This document shows positions 1 to 7,687 of a stretch of 64,000 nt of DNA, one piece after another. Numbering within the stretch: position 1 is the stretch's first letter; each line of letters starts with the position of its first letter. This stretch comes from an uncultured Pirellula sp. (lineage in GTDB: Bacteria; Planctomycetota; Planctomycetia; Pirellulales; Pirellulaceae): assembly GCA_903858115.1 (NCBI GenBank), contig CAIOHR010000437.1:1-64000 (forward strand), given 5' to 3'. The position numbers and the translations under genes were made by a program. A model generated the notes under the pieces. The model saw only the letters and a program-made list of their open reading frames with translations. It was not told the DNA's origin and did no database searches.

Positions 1-1818
1 CGCCAGTTGCAATCGTCCGCTTTGTCCACTGGGGATTTCAGGAAAATTCTTCCACGAAGCGACTCTTAGCGCCCCGCGCGGAACGATCTTGCCCGGAGCA
101 TACGGATTTCCGCGAATGTAGACTGGCATGTCGGAAGGCTTCTCGCCATCGTGCATTGCGAAAGCTTTGGGAACTTTGGAGGAGAAGAACTCTGCATGCT
201 GGATCTCTGTACCAAGGGTCTTGAGCTTTTCGGTCAGCTCATCCTTTTGCTTAGTGAGCGAGTCTTTTTGCTTGGCGAGCGATTCTAAAGGTGCAGGCAC
301 ACTCCCTGTGCCGTGACTAGAAGGTTCAGGATTCGATTGTGCTTCCTTACTTTTTTCGCTATCGGCTTTATCATTTTTGATTTCATTCTTGTCGGCGGAC
401 GGCACACGGAGTGTGCCTTCTACTTTTTCGTCAACAGATACTTTTTCGAGCGCGGCGATTTGAGCGACGATTGCCTTCTTCTCGGCATCGAGCTTTGTTT
501 GTTCAGCCTTCAAGCTTGAGATCTTTTCTGTGTGTTCTTCTTCGAGCTTTTTCCTTTCGACAAGCTGCTCAGGAGTTTCAGGAAGCTCGGTCGTGTTTAG
601 CGTACTCCAGACCCCAAACGGAATCTTGTGGGTCGATGGCGAACTACGTAGCATCCCGGCGATCCCGTAATAGTCATCGACTCCAATCGGGTCGAACTTG
701 TGATCGTGGCATCTTACACAGCCTAAGGTCATACCGAGGAATGCAGTTCCGATTTTGCTGACCTGCGTATCGATATGATCGGTCTCCATCTTCGGCTTGT
801 CCGGCTCGACAATCTCGACATCACCCAGCATCAAAAAACCAGTGGCCGTAATGTTGTTTACTCTCTCCTGAAGTGTCGAAGACTCCATCAAATCGCCTGC
901 GATCTGCTCGCGAACAAAACGATCGAACGGTTTGTCGTTCTTGAAGGCTTCGATCAAGTAATCACGATAACGCCAAGCATGCTCAGCGAAAACATTGTTC
1001 GATGTGCCGATCATGTCGGCATAACCGGTCAGATCCAGCCAGTGCCGTGCCCAACGTTCTCCATAGGCGCGTGACTCTAACAATCGATCAACGACTGTCG
1101 CGCAGGCATGCGGAGAGTTGTCTCGAATAAACGCTTCGATCTCGGTCTGCGTCGGCGGAAGACCCGTCAAATCGAGACTGACTCGTCTTAGCCATGTGTA
1201 ACGATCCGCATCGACCACGGGCTGAATACCAACCTCTTCTTGCTTAGCAAGAATAAATCGATCGACCGGATCGAGCGGCCACGATTCATTGTGTACGGAA
1301 GGTGGCCGAGGATCTTCAACCGGTTGAAAGACCCAGAATTTGCGACCTTCGTCGAGGTCGATCATTCGAGCCGTCGGTAGCTCATCGGCCACGCGCGGGT
1401 CGGGAGCCCCCATCGCAATCCAAGCTTGAAAATCGGCGATGATGGAATCAGCGAGCTTTCCCTTGGGAGGCATTTCCACATCTTCATATCGCAGCGCTTT
1501 GAGAATGACGCTGCGTTCAGGCTCATTGGGAACGATAGAAGCACCGCTATCGCCCCCCTTTAGAAGTCCGGCTCGATGATCAACACGCAATCCAGCTTGT
1601 ATGATCTTGGCTCCAGCCGCATGACATTCGTAACAATGTTCGACAAGCACTGGTCGTATCTTCTTCTCAAAGAACTCCAATTGCTCCGATGTGTACTCTT
1701 CCTTACCGAGGGCCGTCAAACAAAGTAGTAGGCACACTCCTTGTGCAGCAACCAAACCTTGTGCCGCAACCAAACCTTGTGCCGCAACCAAACGACACCA
1801 AGTATTCAATCGCGCCAT
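1..1818 (-). CDS. PSD1 family secreted cytochrome c-like protein (DUF1549/DUF1553), 3' end outside window
   Basis: About 606 codons are open on the minus strand from an ATG at 1818 and run off the left edge, so the C-terminal DUF1553 part is mostly missing. After a signal-peptide-like N-terminus comes a cytochrome c-type heme site (FEKKIRPVL, then CYECH), then the DUF1549 region with RVSLDLTGLPPT, DRLL and RWARHWLD. A CVRCHDHKFDP motif and a charged coiled-coil linker follow. This architecture is the planctomycete PSD1 family: secreted or periplasmic, probably redox, often near sulfatases or polysaccharide genes, exact substrate unknown. Two oddities are visible: the signal peptide contains three hexapeptide repeats, and part of the linker (about residues 465-510) is encoded by MITE-like arms. 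It lies 103 bp downstream of a GntR-type regulator on the same strand, which may control it. The family call is firm, the function is not. Confidence 0.88.
   Translation of the reverse strand, partial: MARLNTWCRLVAAQGLVAAQGLVAAQGVCLLLCLTALGKEEYTSEQLEFFEKKIRPVLVEHCYECHAAGAKIIQAGLRVDHRAGLLKGGDSGASIVPNEPERSVILKALRYEDVEMPPKGKLADSIIADFQAWIAMGAPDPRVADELPTARMIDLDEGRKFWVFQPVEDPRPPSVHNESWPLDPVDRFILAKQEEVGIQPVVDADRYTWLRRVSLDLTGLPPTQTEIEAFIRDNSPHACATVVDRLLESRAYGERWARHWLDLTGYADMIGTSNNVFAEHAWRYRDYLIEAFKNDKPFDRFVREQIAGDLMESSTLQERVNNITATGFLMLGDVEIVEPDKPKMETDHIDTQVSKIGTAFLGMTLGCVRCHDHKFDPIGVDDYYGIAGMLRSSPSTHKIPFGVWSTLNTTELPETPEQLVERKKLEEEHTEKISSLKAEQTKLDAEKKAIVAQIAALEKVSVDEKVEGTLRVPSADKNEIKNDKADSEKSKEAQSNPEPSSHGTGSVPAPLESLAKQKDSLTKQKDELTEKLKTLGTEIQHAEFFSSKVPKAFAMHDGEKPSDMPVYIRGNPYAPGKIVPRGALRVASWKNFPEIPSGQSGRLQLA
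291..428. repeat. MITE-like element arms embedded in frame in the PSD1 gene
   Basis: Two palindromic arms match the arms of the complete elements at 4258-4377 and 60213-60336. The left arm (about 291-322) carries GCAGGCACACTCC followed by TGTGCCG. The right arm (about 393-428) carries GGACGGCACACGGAGTGTGCC. On the minus strand they are translated as the short peptides GTGSVPAP and EGTLRVPSAD within the coiled-coil linker, with the frame preserved. The roughly 70 bases between the arms do not match the core of the complete copies, so this is either a degenerated element or two half-elements. Confidence 0.65.
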
Positions 1819-1895
1819 GGAAAGAAAGATTACTTGGAATGGTCGAGGGGTTATGAAAAAAGCGATACGAGCGGGCGGCACACGGAGTTTGCCTG
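1722..1895. repeat. MITE-like arms flanking the PSD1 start codon
   Basis: The left arm at about 1722-1745 (AAGTAGTAGGCACACTCC then TTGTGC) and the right arm at about 1873-1895 (GGGCGGCACACGGAGTTTGCC) match the ends of the MITE-like family in this window. Between them lie the 18-bp tandem array and the PSD1 ATG at 1818. The left arm therefore encodes part of the hydrophobic core of the signal peptide, and the right arm lies in the upstream region. The core of the complete copies is not recognisable between the arms. Confidence 0.55.
1741..1794. repeat. 18-bp tandem repeat, three copies, inside a signal peptide
   Basis: Three adjacent 18-bp copies (TTGTGCCGCAACCAAACC with single changes) occupy 1741-1758, 1759-1776 and 1777-1794. 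Read on the minus strand they encode the hexapeptide GLVAAQ repeated in the N-terminal region of the PSD1 protein. The copies differ at only one position each, so the expansion appears recent. Confidence 0.9.
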
Positions 1896-1921
1896 CTACT
1901 CTTGCACGTGCTACTTTCGGG

Positions 1922-2632
1922 TTATCGCGCATTCGTCAACTCCTGTAGCTTAAGTCTATCGAGAACAGCTTGCATATGCTTGCGCATCGCAACTTCTGCC
2001 GCATCGGAATCATGATCGCGAACCGCTTTCAAGACCGCTTTGTGCAGCTTACGTCCAAGTTGATTTTCACGCTGAGTCGGTGTCGTGCGAACCATCTGGG
2101 TCAACACAAATTCGTAAATCACTTCCATCAGGTTTTGCATCAAGACGTTGCCAGCGATCTCGATTAACTTTCGATGAAAGCGGAAGTCGATTTCCAGCGC
2201 ATCTGCATAAGGCAATTCCTCATCATCCAGTTGATTGAGCAGCGCCGTGAGTACTTCGATGTCCTCTGTTGTTGCTTTTTCAGCAGCCTGTCGAGCCGCT
2301 TGGACTTCAATCGCCGAACGCAATTCCGCATACGACAACAACTCCTGCGGCGAAATTGTCACCGCGGACTGCAGCAATCGTACACAATTAGCCAAGCTGT
2401 TCGTATCCCCGACGAACGTACCACGCCCGCGCTGAATGTCGACCAAGCCCAGGCTTTGAAGACGAGCCAAGGCTTCACGAAGCACTGGACGGCTGACCTG
2501 CAACTGCTCCACCAACTCATGCTCGCCTGGGAGCCGCGAACCAGCAGCCAGCTTCTGATCTTTGATCACGCGGGCAATCCGGTCCACGACCAAATCCACC
2601 GTGGTCCGTCGTTCAATTGCTGCCAACTGCAT
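1922..2632 (-). CDS. GntR/FadR-family transcriptional regulator with FCD domain
   Basis: The 236-residue protein has an N-terminal winged helix (about residues 10-75, with the GntR signature GSRLPGEHELVEQL and SRPVLREAL) and a C-terminal all-helical FCD ligand-binding domain. A DFRFHRKL segment and later histidines fit the metal or ligand site of FCD regulators. Proteins of this type are dimeric cytoplasmic repressors or activators that respond to organic acids or sugar-acid intermediates. It is the gene immediately upstream of the PSD1 gene on the same strand, 103 bp apart, so PSD1 or a gene beyond the left edge is a plausible target. The ligand cannot be inferred from the sequence. The upstream side faces a 486-bp gap shared with the divergent DUF937 gene. 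Confidence 0.9.
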   Translation of the reverse strand: MQLAAIERRTTVDLVVDRIARVIKDQKLAAGSRLPGEHELVEQLQVSRPVLREALARLQSLGLVDIQRGRGTFVGDTNSLANCVRLLQSAVTISPQELLSYAELRSAIEVQAARQAAEKATTEDIEVLTALLNQLDDEELPYADALEIDFRFHRKLIEIAGNVLMQNLMEVIYEFVLTQMVRTTPTQRENQLGRKLHKAVLKAVRDHDSDAAEVAMRKHMQAVLDRLKLQELTNAR

Positions 2633-3118
2633 CCACCATCTCCGAACTCGAGGGCACTTGTCACCTAGTCAACTTGTAAGACATGTTAACAGATTGCTGG
2701 TCCTCGATCAAGCTGAGGGGCAAAACGGGTCAGGAATTTCATCACGGACCTAGAATTTCTTCACGGACCTAGAATCGGAAACTGAATCGTGAACTGCAAA
2801 CAATCTTTTCCTCACAAGCGGCTTCGTTCCCGGTCGCAACCACTCCCACCCCGAGATCATTTTTAGTTTCTTAAAGATGGTTCCCTTTCGGCTAGGACGG
2901 ATACGGAGCGCTGATATGTTTCGTACGATCAGCTGGCGAACTCCACCAGGATTCACGCAGCAGAGTATCGTGGTGCTGGCCCCGCGACCGGCTCTAATCT
3001 GTTAGAGCCCAGATTTGGACGGCTGGACTGTTTTTGGTCGCTTGACCAACCTTGGTCGCTTCGATAACTTTTACGAATCAGGATCATTTCAAGCCCCCTC
3101 TCGGAACTGTAGAAACAA
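2633..3118. other. Divergent intergenic region with a 19-bp tandem duplication
   Basis: This 486-bp stretch separates the GntR gene from the DUF937 gene. It holds two adjacent 19-bp copies (2735-2753 and 2754-2772, AATTTCATCACGGACCTAG with one change). A short open frame at 2750-2956 minus has no recognisable features, and I see no convincing gene or RNA here. Promoters of both divergent genes must lie in it, but none stands out clearly. Confidence 0.5.
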
Positions 3119-4171
3119 ATGAATTTAGTAGAACTAGTGAAGAGTCAGTTAACTCCCGATTTGCTGGGAAAACTGGCCGGACAAGTCGGCGCAAGTGAGT
3201 CCCAAGCAAAGTCTGCGGTTGGCGCCGCGGTTCCTGCGCTATTGTCGGCCCTTGCGGGCTCAGCTTCACAAGCCGGTGGAGCACAGAAATTGCTGTCTGC
3301 ATTGACTGGCCTCGGCTCAATGAGCGATATGTTGTCCGGAGCTTCTCTGGAGAAAGGGACCGGGCTGCTTGGTTCATTGTTAGGGGGAAGTACGCTCTCA
3401 GGAATCGTTTCGATTCTTGCGAAATTCTCGGGATTGGGTGGCGACTCCACCAGTAAGCTTCTTGGCTATCTGATGCCGATGGTGCTTGGAGGCATCATGA
3501 GCTCGTTCAAGGGAAAGGCGCCCGATGCTGCAGGCCTATTAAATTTGTTCTCAGAAAACAAGAGTGCCATTGCTAATGCAATACCGTCCGGACTGTCTTT
3601 GGCCAATATTCCAGGATTGACCAATGCGAGCGAAGCAGTGCGATCGGCTGCTGGGACAGCAGGGCGAACTGCTGGTCGTGCTGCCGACGCTGCATCGTCA
3701 CCGGTAAAGTATCTGCTTCCCTTGTTGGGGCTTGCCGCCGCACTGGGTGGTTTGTGGTGGTTCTTTAATCAAGCACCAGCTGATAAGGTACCAGCCGTAG
3801 CGGCACCCCAACTACCAGAAGTCACCATGCCATCGATTCCTGCAATTCCGGCAGAAGCGGTAAAACTCGGCGGCGATCTTTCCGGTTGGTTCACTTCGTT
3901 AACCGACTCTCTCGGCGGAATCAAGGATGTCGCAACCGCGGAAGCAGCCCTACCGAAACTCAAGGATGCAGTCAGCCAGCTGGATTCTGCAAAGTCCGTG
4001 TTTGACACGCTTCCGGCTGCCGGCAAATCGTCGGTCTTGTCTCTGATTACATCGAACCTTGGATCTATCAAGGACTTGATCGCGAAGGTGGCGAGTATTC
4101 CAGGGGTCGGCGACCTTGTGAAACCATTCACTGATCCGATTCTGAAGACGCTAACTGCGATGGGCGGCTAA
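3119..4171 (+). CDS. DUF937 domain protein with a central transmembrane segment
   Basis: The 350-residue protein starts with the typical DUF937 beginning (MNLVELVKSQLTPDLLGKLA). About 160 residues of Gly/Ala/Ser/Leu-rich helical repeats follow, with the GAAVPALLSAL type of segment. A single membrane helix lies near residues 200-215 (LLPLLGLAAALGGLWWFF). Next come a Pro/Ala-rich linker and a C-terminal helical domain of about 110 residues. Related proteins often carry an OmpA-like C-terminus after this layout, but no OmpA motif is visible here. The function of DUF937 is unknown; envelope association is inferred from the TM segment. The gene stands alone, with a MITE-like element and a hairpin downstream. 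Confidence 0.8.
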   Translation: MNLVELVKSQLTPDLLGKLAGQVGASESQAKSAVGAAVPALLSALAGSASQAGGAQKLLSALTGLGSMSDMLSGASLEKGTGLLGSLLGGSTLSGIVSILAKFSGLGGDSTSKLLGYLMPMVLGGIMSSFKGKAPDAAGLLNLFSENKSAIANAIPSGLSLANIPGLTNASEAVRSAAGTAGRTAGRAADAASSPVKYLLPLLGLAAALGGLWWFFNQAPADKVPAVAAPQLPEVTMPSIPAIPAEAVKLGGDLSGWFTSLTDSLGGIKDVATAEAALPKLKDAVSQLDSAKSVFDTLPAAGKSSVLSLITSNLGSIKDLIAKVASIPGVGDLVKPFTDPILKTLTAMGG

Positions 4172-4257
4172 TTCCCAACCATAGGGTCTTGGTGTTATCT
4201 GAGATTTTGGAAAGAAAAACGATTTAGTCGTACGGCCAAATCGATATTTCTTCTATG

Positions 4258-4377
4258 GACAAAGCCGACAAAGTCAAAGTAGTAGGCACATTCCTTGTGC
4301 CGTCACCTAGAATCCAAGCAAATCTTGAAGAGCGGACGGCACGACGGAGCGTGCCTGCTACTTTTGTCGGTTGTGTC
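4258..4377 (+). mobile_element. MITE-like element, complete copy with 6-bp target duplication
   Basis: This 120-bp element has imperfect terminal inverted repeats: GACAAAGCCGACAAAG at the left and the complement of GACACAACCGACAAAAG at the right. Each arm continues into its own small palindrome (GGCACA..TGTGCC type). It is flanked by a perfect direct repeat TCTATG at 4252-4257 and 4378-4383, the hallmark of a target-site duplication. The core (CCTAGAATCC, GCAAATCTTGAAGAGCGGAC) is nearly identical to that of the inverted copy at 60213-60336. There is no coding capacity, so any mobility must depend on a transposase elsewhere. Confidence 0.75.
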
Positions 4378-4397
4378 TCTATGCTAACGTTCGAGAG

Positions 4398-4423
4398 GAA
4401 ACCATCCAAAGCTGGATGGTTTC
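4398..4423. terminator. Perfect 11-bp hairpin, putative terminator
   Basis: GAAACCATCCA (4398-4408) pairs perfectly with TGGATGGTTTC (4413-4423) around a four-base loop. It lies between the DUF937 gene and the DUF4239 gene. A short T-rich tail (TTCTTCGTTT) follows on the plus strand, which fits weak intrinsic termination of the upstream gene. The distance of about 225 bp from the stop codon is long, so a different structural role is possible. Confidence 0.5.
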
Positions 4424-4590
4424 TTCGTTTAGCAATAGAGGAATGGAAGCCAATGGCAGGCACCCTTGATTGCATTCGATCCAAAGGCCCCAAAAGTCTG
4501 TTGCAATAAACCTCCGCGATACTTACGATAAATGCTTACATTTCCCAGCAATCCCACTATGTCGTGAAATCGGAAGTTTCAGAGATCGAT

Positions 4591-5382
4591 ATGTTTTACT
4601 GGATCTATGACATTCCGAATTGGCAATTAGCTGTCTTGATCTCGGGTGGGTTTGTTTTGATCTATTGGTTTGGGGCCATTTTTATAAGTCCCATCCTACG
4701 TCGTTTGGTGCGATCGACTGCTGGTAGCAACGACGTTGTCGGTTACATTCTCTCGAGCTTTGGCGTCTTCTATGGTCTGTTGCTCGGTCTGATCGCGATC
4801 GCTGCCTATCAGAACTATACAAACGTCGAGGAAGCCGTGGCGAAAGAAGCCATCTCCTTAACCGCGCTGTATCAGGATTCCACAGGCTATCCGGAACCGC
4901 TCCGTCAAAACCTCCGCTGGGTTCTGCGTGATTACTGCCGGTATGTTATCAAGTACGCTTGGCCGCTACAACAAAAAGGAATTGTCCCCGAAGGCGGTAG
5001 AGTGAGGGTCATTTCGTTCCACGAGAAGTTGCTGTCCTTCGAGCCTCAGACAAGCCGGGAAGAGATCATCCATGCCGAGACTCTCCGTCAATTTAATAAT
5101 TTCTTCGAATGTAGGCGGATGCGACTTCACTCCGTTACCACGTGCATCCCACCGGTCATGTGGTACGTCGTAACCGTGGGAGCCATTATCAATTTAGTGA
5201 TTGTTTGGATGTTCGATATGAAGCTCATTACCCAATTCTCGCTTGGAGGGCTGCTTTCGCTTTTTCTAGGTACGATGATGTTTTTGATTGCTGCCATGGA
5301 CCACCCATTGCGTGGTGAGGTGAGTGTGCCCCCTGCAGCTTTTGAAGCCGTCCTCAAGATCATGATGGACGAGGCCTACTAG
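4591..5382 (+). CDS. DUF4239 (bestrophin-like) membrane protein
   Basis: The start at 4591 gives a 263-residue protein whose first membrane helix begins directly. A GTG at 4564 would add nine residues. Hydrophobic segments lie near residues 9-30, 50-75, 195-220 and 225-250, with a cytoplasmic or periplasmic helical domain between the second and third. The segment SSFGVFYGLLLGLIAIAAYQNYTNVEEAVAKEA is split here only for naming; GLLLGLIAIAAYQ and the EEAVAKEA turn are typical of the DUF4239 family. Members resemble bestrophin channels, but ion transport is not shown. The UrtA-like gene follows about 110 bp downstream on the same strand and may be co-transcribed. Confidence 0.78.
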   Translation: MFYWIYDIPNWQLAVLISGGFVLIYWFGAIFISPILRRLVRSTAGSNDVVGYILSSFGVFYGLLLGLIAIAAYQNYTNVEEAVAKEAISLTALYQDSTGYPEPLRQNLRWVLRDYCRYVIKYAWPLQQKGIVPEGGRVRVISFHEKLLSFEPQTSREEIIHAETLRQFNNFFECRRMRLHSVTTCIPPVMWYVVTVGAIINLVIVWMFDMKLITQFSLGGLLSLFLGTMMFLIAAMDHPLRGEVSVPPAAFEAVLKIMMDEAY

Positions 5383-5494
5383 GTATGAACTTGATCGTGA
5401 CCCAAAAGGAGATTGAATTGGCCCCCAACTCTTCCAAACCAGGTGATCTGTCGCTTGCGAAGGCTAGTTGCAACGATACGCGAGGAACAAAACG

Positions 5495-6778
5495 TTGAAG
5501 AAGATTCAAAGCGGTAAACGAACGCGTCGGGACTGGCTGAAACTAGGCGGGAAGGCCGTGGCGTTGACCTCACTATCAGGTTGTGACCGGCTCGTACCGA
5601 TTGGCCAAAGTACTGTGAAGGTCGGTTTGCTCCACTCACAGACCGGGTCGATGGCGATTAGTGAAACGTCGTTGCGTGATGCGGGGCTTTTAGCGATCGA
5701 GGAGATTAACGCGGCTGGCGGTGTGTTGGGTTATCCGATCGAGCCCATTGTGGAAGATGGACGCTCCCGGTTCCTAGATGAGTTTCCCAAGAAAGCTCGT
5801 AAACTGCTTTCCGACGAAAAGGTTGTCGCGCTCTTCGGTTGCTGGACTTCATCGAGCCGCAAGGCGGTCTTGCCGTTGCTCGAAGAGTTCAACGGCTTAC
5901 TTTTTTATCCGGTGCAGTACGAAGGGAATGAATCCTCAAAGAATATCGTCTACACGGGAGCCACCCCTAATCAGCAAATCCTTCCGGCCATCGACTGGCT
6001 GCTCAGTGAAGCTGGCGGTTCGCGCAAACGCTTCTTCTTGATCGGTTCCGACTATATTTTTCCCAGAACTGCCAATTTCATTATCACCAAATACCTGGGA
6101 TCCCTCGGGATCGACGTGGTCGGCACAACCTACATGCCATTCGGGCACCGAGACTTCAAGAGTGCCGTCCAGGCCATCAAGAAGTCCGACGCGGACGTCG
6201 TTTTGAACACGATAAACGGCGACAGCAACATCGGCTTTTACGGTACATTAGCGGAGCAGGGGATCACAGCCGATAAAATTCCGGTCGTGGCGACTAGCGT
6301 CGGCGAAGACGAACTTCGGAGTTTACTTCCTTCTCATGTTCAAGGGCACTATTCGGCCTGGACCTATTTCCAAAGTCTGAATAATCCCCAGAACAAGCGA
6401 TTCGTCGAGCTATGGAAGCGAGAGTTTGGAAATGATCGCGTGACTGATGACCCTATCGAGGCAGCCTATACCCAGGTTTATCTTTGGAAGCTGGCCGCGG
6501 AGAAAGCCGGTAGCTTTGATGCGGACAAGGTTCGCAAGGCGTTAGGGAGAGTTACCGATTTCGAGGCTCCTAGCGGCAAGGTCAAATTTGATCCGAAAAC
6601 ACAGCATATGTTTAAGCGTTTTCGTTTAGGTAGGGTTCGCGGCGATCGACAATTCGATATCGTACACGAATCCCCAGACTGGATCGCTCCTTTCCCGTAC
6701 CCCCAAATCGCCTTCCCCGGTTGGAAATGCGATTGGACCCAAGATGGAATCACCCAAGGCGAACCAGTAAAGATATAA
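5495..6778 (+). CDS. urtA: UrtA-like urea/short-amide binding lipoprotein, without transporter genes
   Basis: A periplasmic type I binding protein (Peripla_BP_5 fold) of about 427 residues. VGLLHSQTGSMAISE, PVQYEGNESSKNIVYTGA, GSDYIFPRTAN and the C-terminal SPDWIAPFPYPQ are strong hallmarks of the urea-binding UrtA/amide-binding FmdD group. The N-terminus has a twin-arginine motif (TRRDWLK) and a lipobox (LSGC), so a Tat-exported lipoprotein is predicted. I chose the TTG at 5495 because GAGGA lies about eight bases upstream; a TTG at 5468 is the alternative. UrtBCDE, urease and amidase genes are absent nearby. The protein may serve a transporter encoded elsewhere or act as a sensor subunit. 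The family call is firm and the ligand likely, but the partner is unknown. Confidence 0.85.
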   Translation: MKKIQSGKRTRRDWLKLGGKAVALTSLSGCDRLVPIGQSTVKVGLLHSQTGSMAISETSLRDAGLLAIEEINAAGGVLGYPIEPIVEDGRSRFLDEFPKKARKLLSDEKVVALFGCWTSSSRKAVLPLLEEFNGLLFYPVQYEGNESSKNIVYTGATPNQQILPAIDWLLSEAGGSRKRFFLIGSDYIFPRTANFIITKYLGSLGIDVVGTTYMPFGHRDFKSAVQAIKKSDADVVLNTINGDSNIGFYGTLAEQGITADKIPVVATSVGEDELRSLLPSHVQGHYSAWTYFQSLNNPQNKRFVELWKREFGNDRVTDDPIEAAYTQVYLWKLAAEKAGSFDADKVRKALGRVTDFEAPSGKVKFDPKTQHMFKRFRLGRVRGDRQFDIVHESPDWIAPFPYPQIAFPGWKCDWTQDGITQGEPVKI

Positions 6779-6787
6779 CTCTTCAAA

Positions 6788-6994
6788 TCATTTTTCAATG
6801 ACTCGCTTGGCGACTTCCACTACGCCCCAGCCCGATAACATTCCCAGGATATAGGTCCCGAGAATCAAAAAGATCTTGCGGATACTTATCGACCACATCA
6901 AGAACGCGACTTCAACCGGTTCGCGATTTTGGATAGCAAAGGCTAGGACGACGAGTGACAATAGGATCAAAAGTGCCGTCGTGACATAACGCAT
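6788..6994 (-). CDS. LapA/DUF1049-like small membrane protein
   Basis: A 68-residue protein with two hydrophobic segments, MRYVTTALLILLSLVVLAF at the start and a second around residues 35-55. It has the short motif QNREPVEVAFLMW between them, which is characteristic of the LapA (DUF1049) family. LapA-type proteins act in lipopolysaccharide assembly in proteobacteria; in planctomycetes the role is unproven. I place the start at 6994, directly after the stop of the AIM24 gene (6996-6998), which indicates translational coupling. A longer frame to 7036 would overlap AIM24. It is the third gene of the zinc-ribbon/AIM24/LapA operon and converges on the UrtA-like gene with 9 bp between them. Confidence 0.75.
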   Translation of the reverse strand: MRYVTTALLILLSLVVLAFAIQNREPVEVAFLMWSISIRKIFLILGTYILGMLSGWGVVEVAKRVIEK

Positions 6995-6995
6995 A

Positions 6996-7685
6996 TTAGG
7001 TGGTGGTCCGAGAAGGAAGTTCTTGGTTTTGTGCACGTAACTGCATCATGTAGTAGCGCCAGTAAGGTGTTGGAGTGATCAGCAATCTTCCTGGCCCTTT
7101 GTACACGCGGACGAATCCCTCGCCTGAGGTGAATCGCCCGAGATAGTTTTTGGTCGGCCTACGAATGCGGAATCCCACTTCAGCGGTTCGACAGACCACG
7201 TAATTGCCTTCCGCGACAAATTCCTGGCCGGGCAGAAGCGTAAGCTCTTCGACGGGGCCGCGAGTGGTAAGAACGACCTGCCCATAACCGCTGACCTTCG
7301 TTTGCAAATAGATCAAGCCTTCGCCCGCCCATAGACTGGTCATCGTCCGCTCGCGATGAAACTTCACATCGACAGCCCCTTCGGATGCCCAATAAGTGCC
7401 TCGCTCCAAAATCCATGACTCGCCGCGCAGTCGAAAAACGTGAAATCCGCCCAGCGAAGACTCAAGCGTGATAATGCCCGTGCCAGTATAGGTTGGTCGG
7501 TAGACCGATTCGTCGGCCATCAGTGAACGAATCATTCCGCCGAACGAAGGCATAAGTTTCGAATGGATAGCAATATCACCGATCAGATAGCTTAACGCCC
7601 CCGACTCAACTCGCACCATTTCATGTTGGAGATGAATGTCGATCCATCTCATACCCTCCTGTTCGCTAAGTTCGAATTTCGCCAT
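6996..7685 (-). CDS. AIM24 family protein (DUF124)
   Basis: The 229-residue protein is rich in short beta strands and glycine turns: MVRVESGALSYLIGDIAI near the N-terminus, YTGTGIITLESSLGGFHV in the middle, then SGYGQVVLTTRG and GRFTSGEGFVRVYKGPGRL. This is the AIM24/TIGR00266 fold, a beta-barrel-like domain found in bacteria and in yeast mitochondrial AIM24. Its biochemical role is unknown; membrane association has been suggested from the mitochondrial member. It sits between a zinc-ribbon membrane protein (2-bp gap) and a LapA-like membrane protein (1-bp gap), which supports a tightly coupled envelope operon. Confidence 0.85.
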   Translation of the reverse strand: MAKFELSEQEGMRWIDIHLQHEMVRVESGALSYLIGDIAIHSKLMPSFGGMIRSLMADESVYRPTYTGTGIITLESSLGGFHVFRLRGESWILERGTYWASEGAVDVKFHRERTMTSLWAGEGLIYLQTKVSGYGQVVLTTRGPVEELTLLPGQEFVAEGNYVVCRTAEVGFRIRRPTKNYLGRFTSGEGFVRVYKGPGRLLITPTPYWRYYMMQLRAQNQELPSRTTT

Positions 7686-7687
7686 TA

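Noticed and set aside
2174..2668. Plus-strand open frame of 164 codons over the GntR gene
   Set aside because: The opposite strand encodes a clear GntR/FCD regulator; the plus frame has no recognisable motif.
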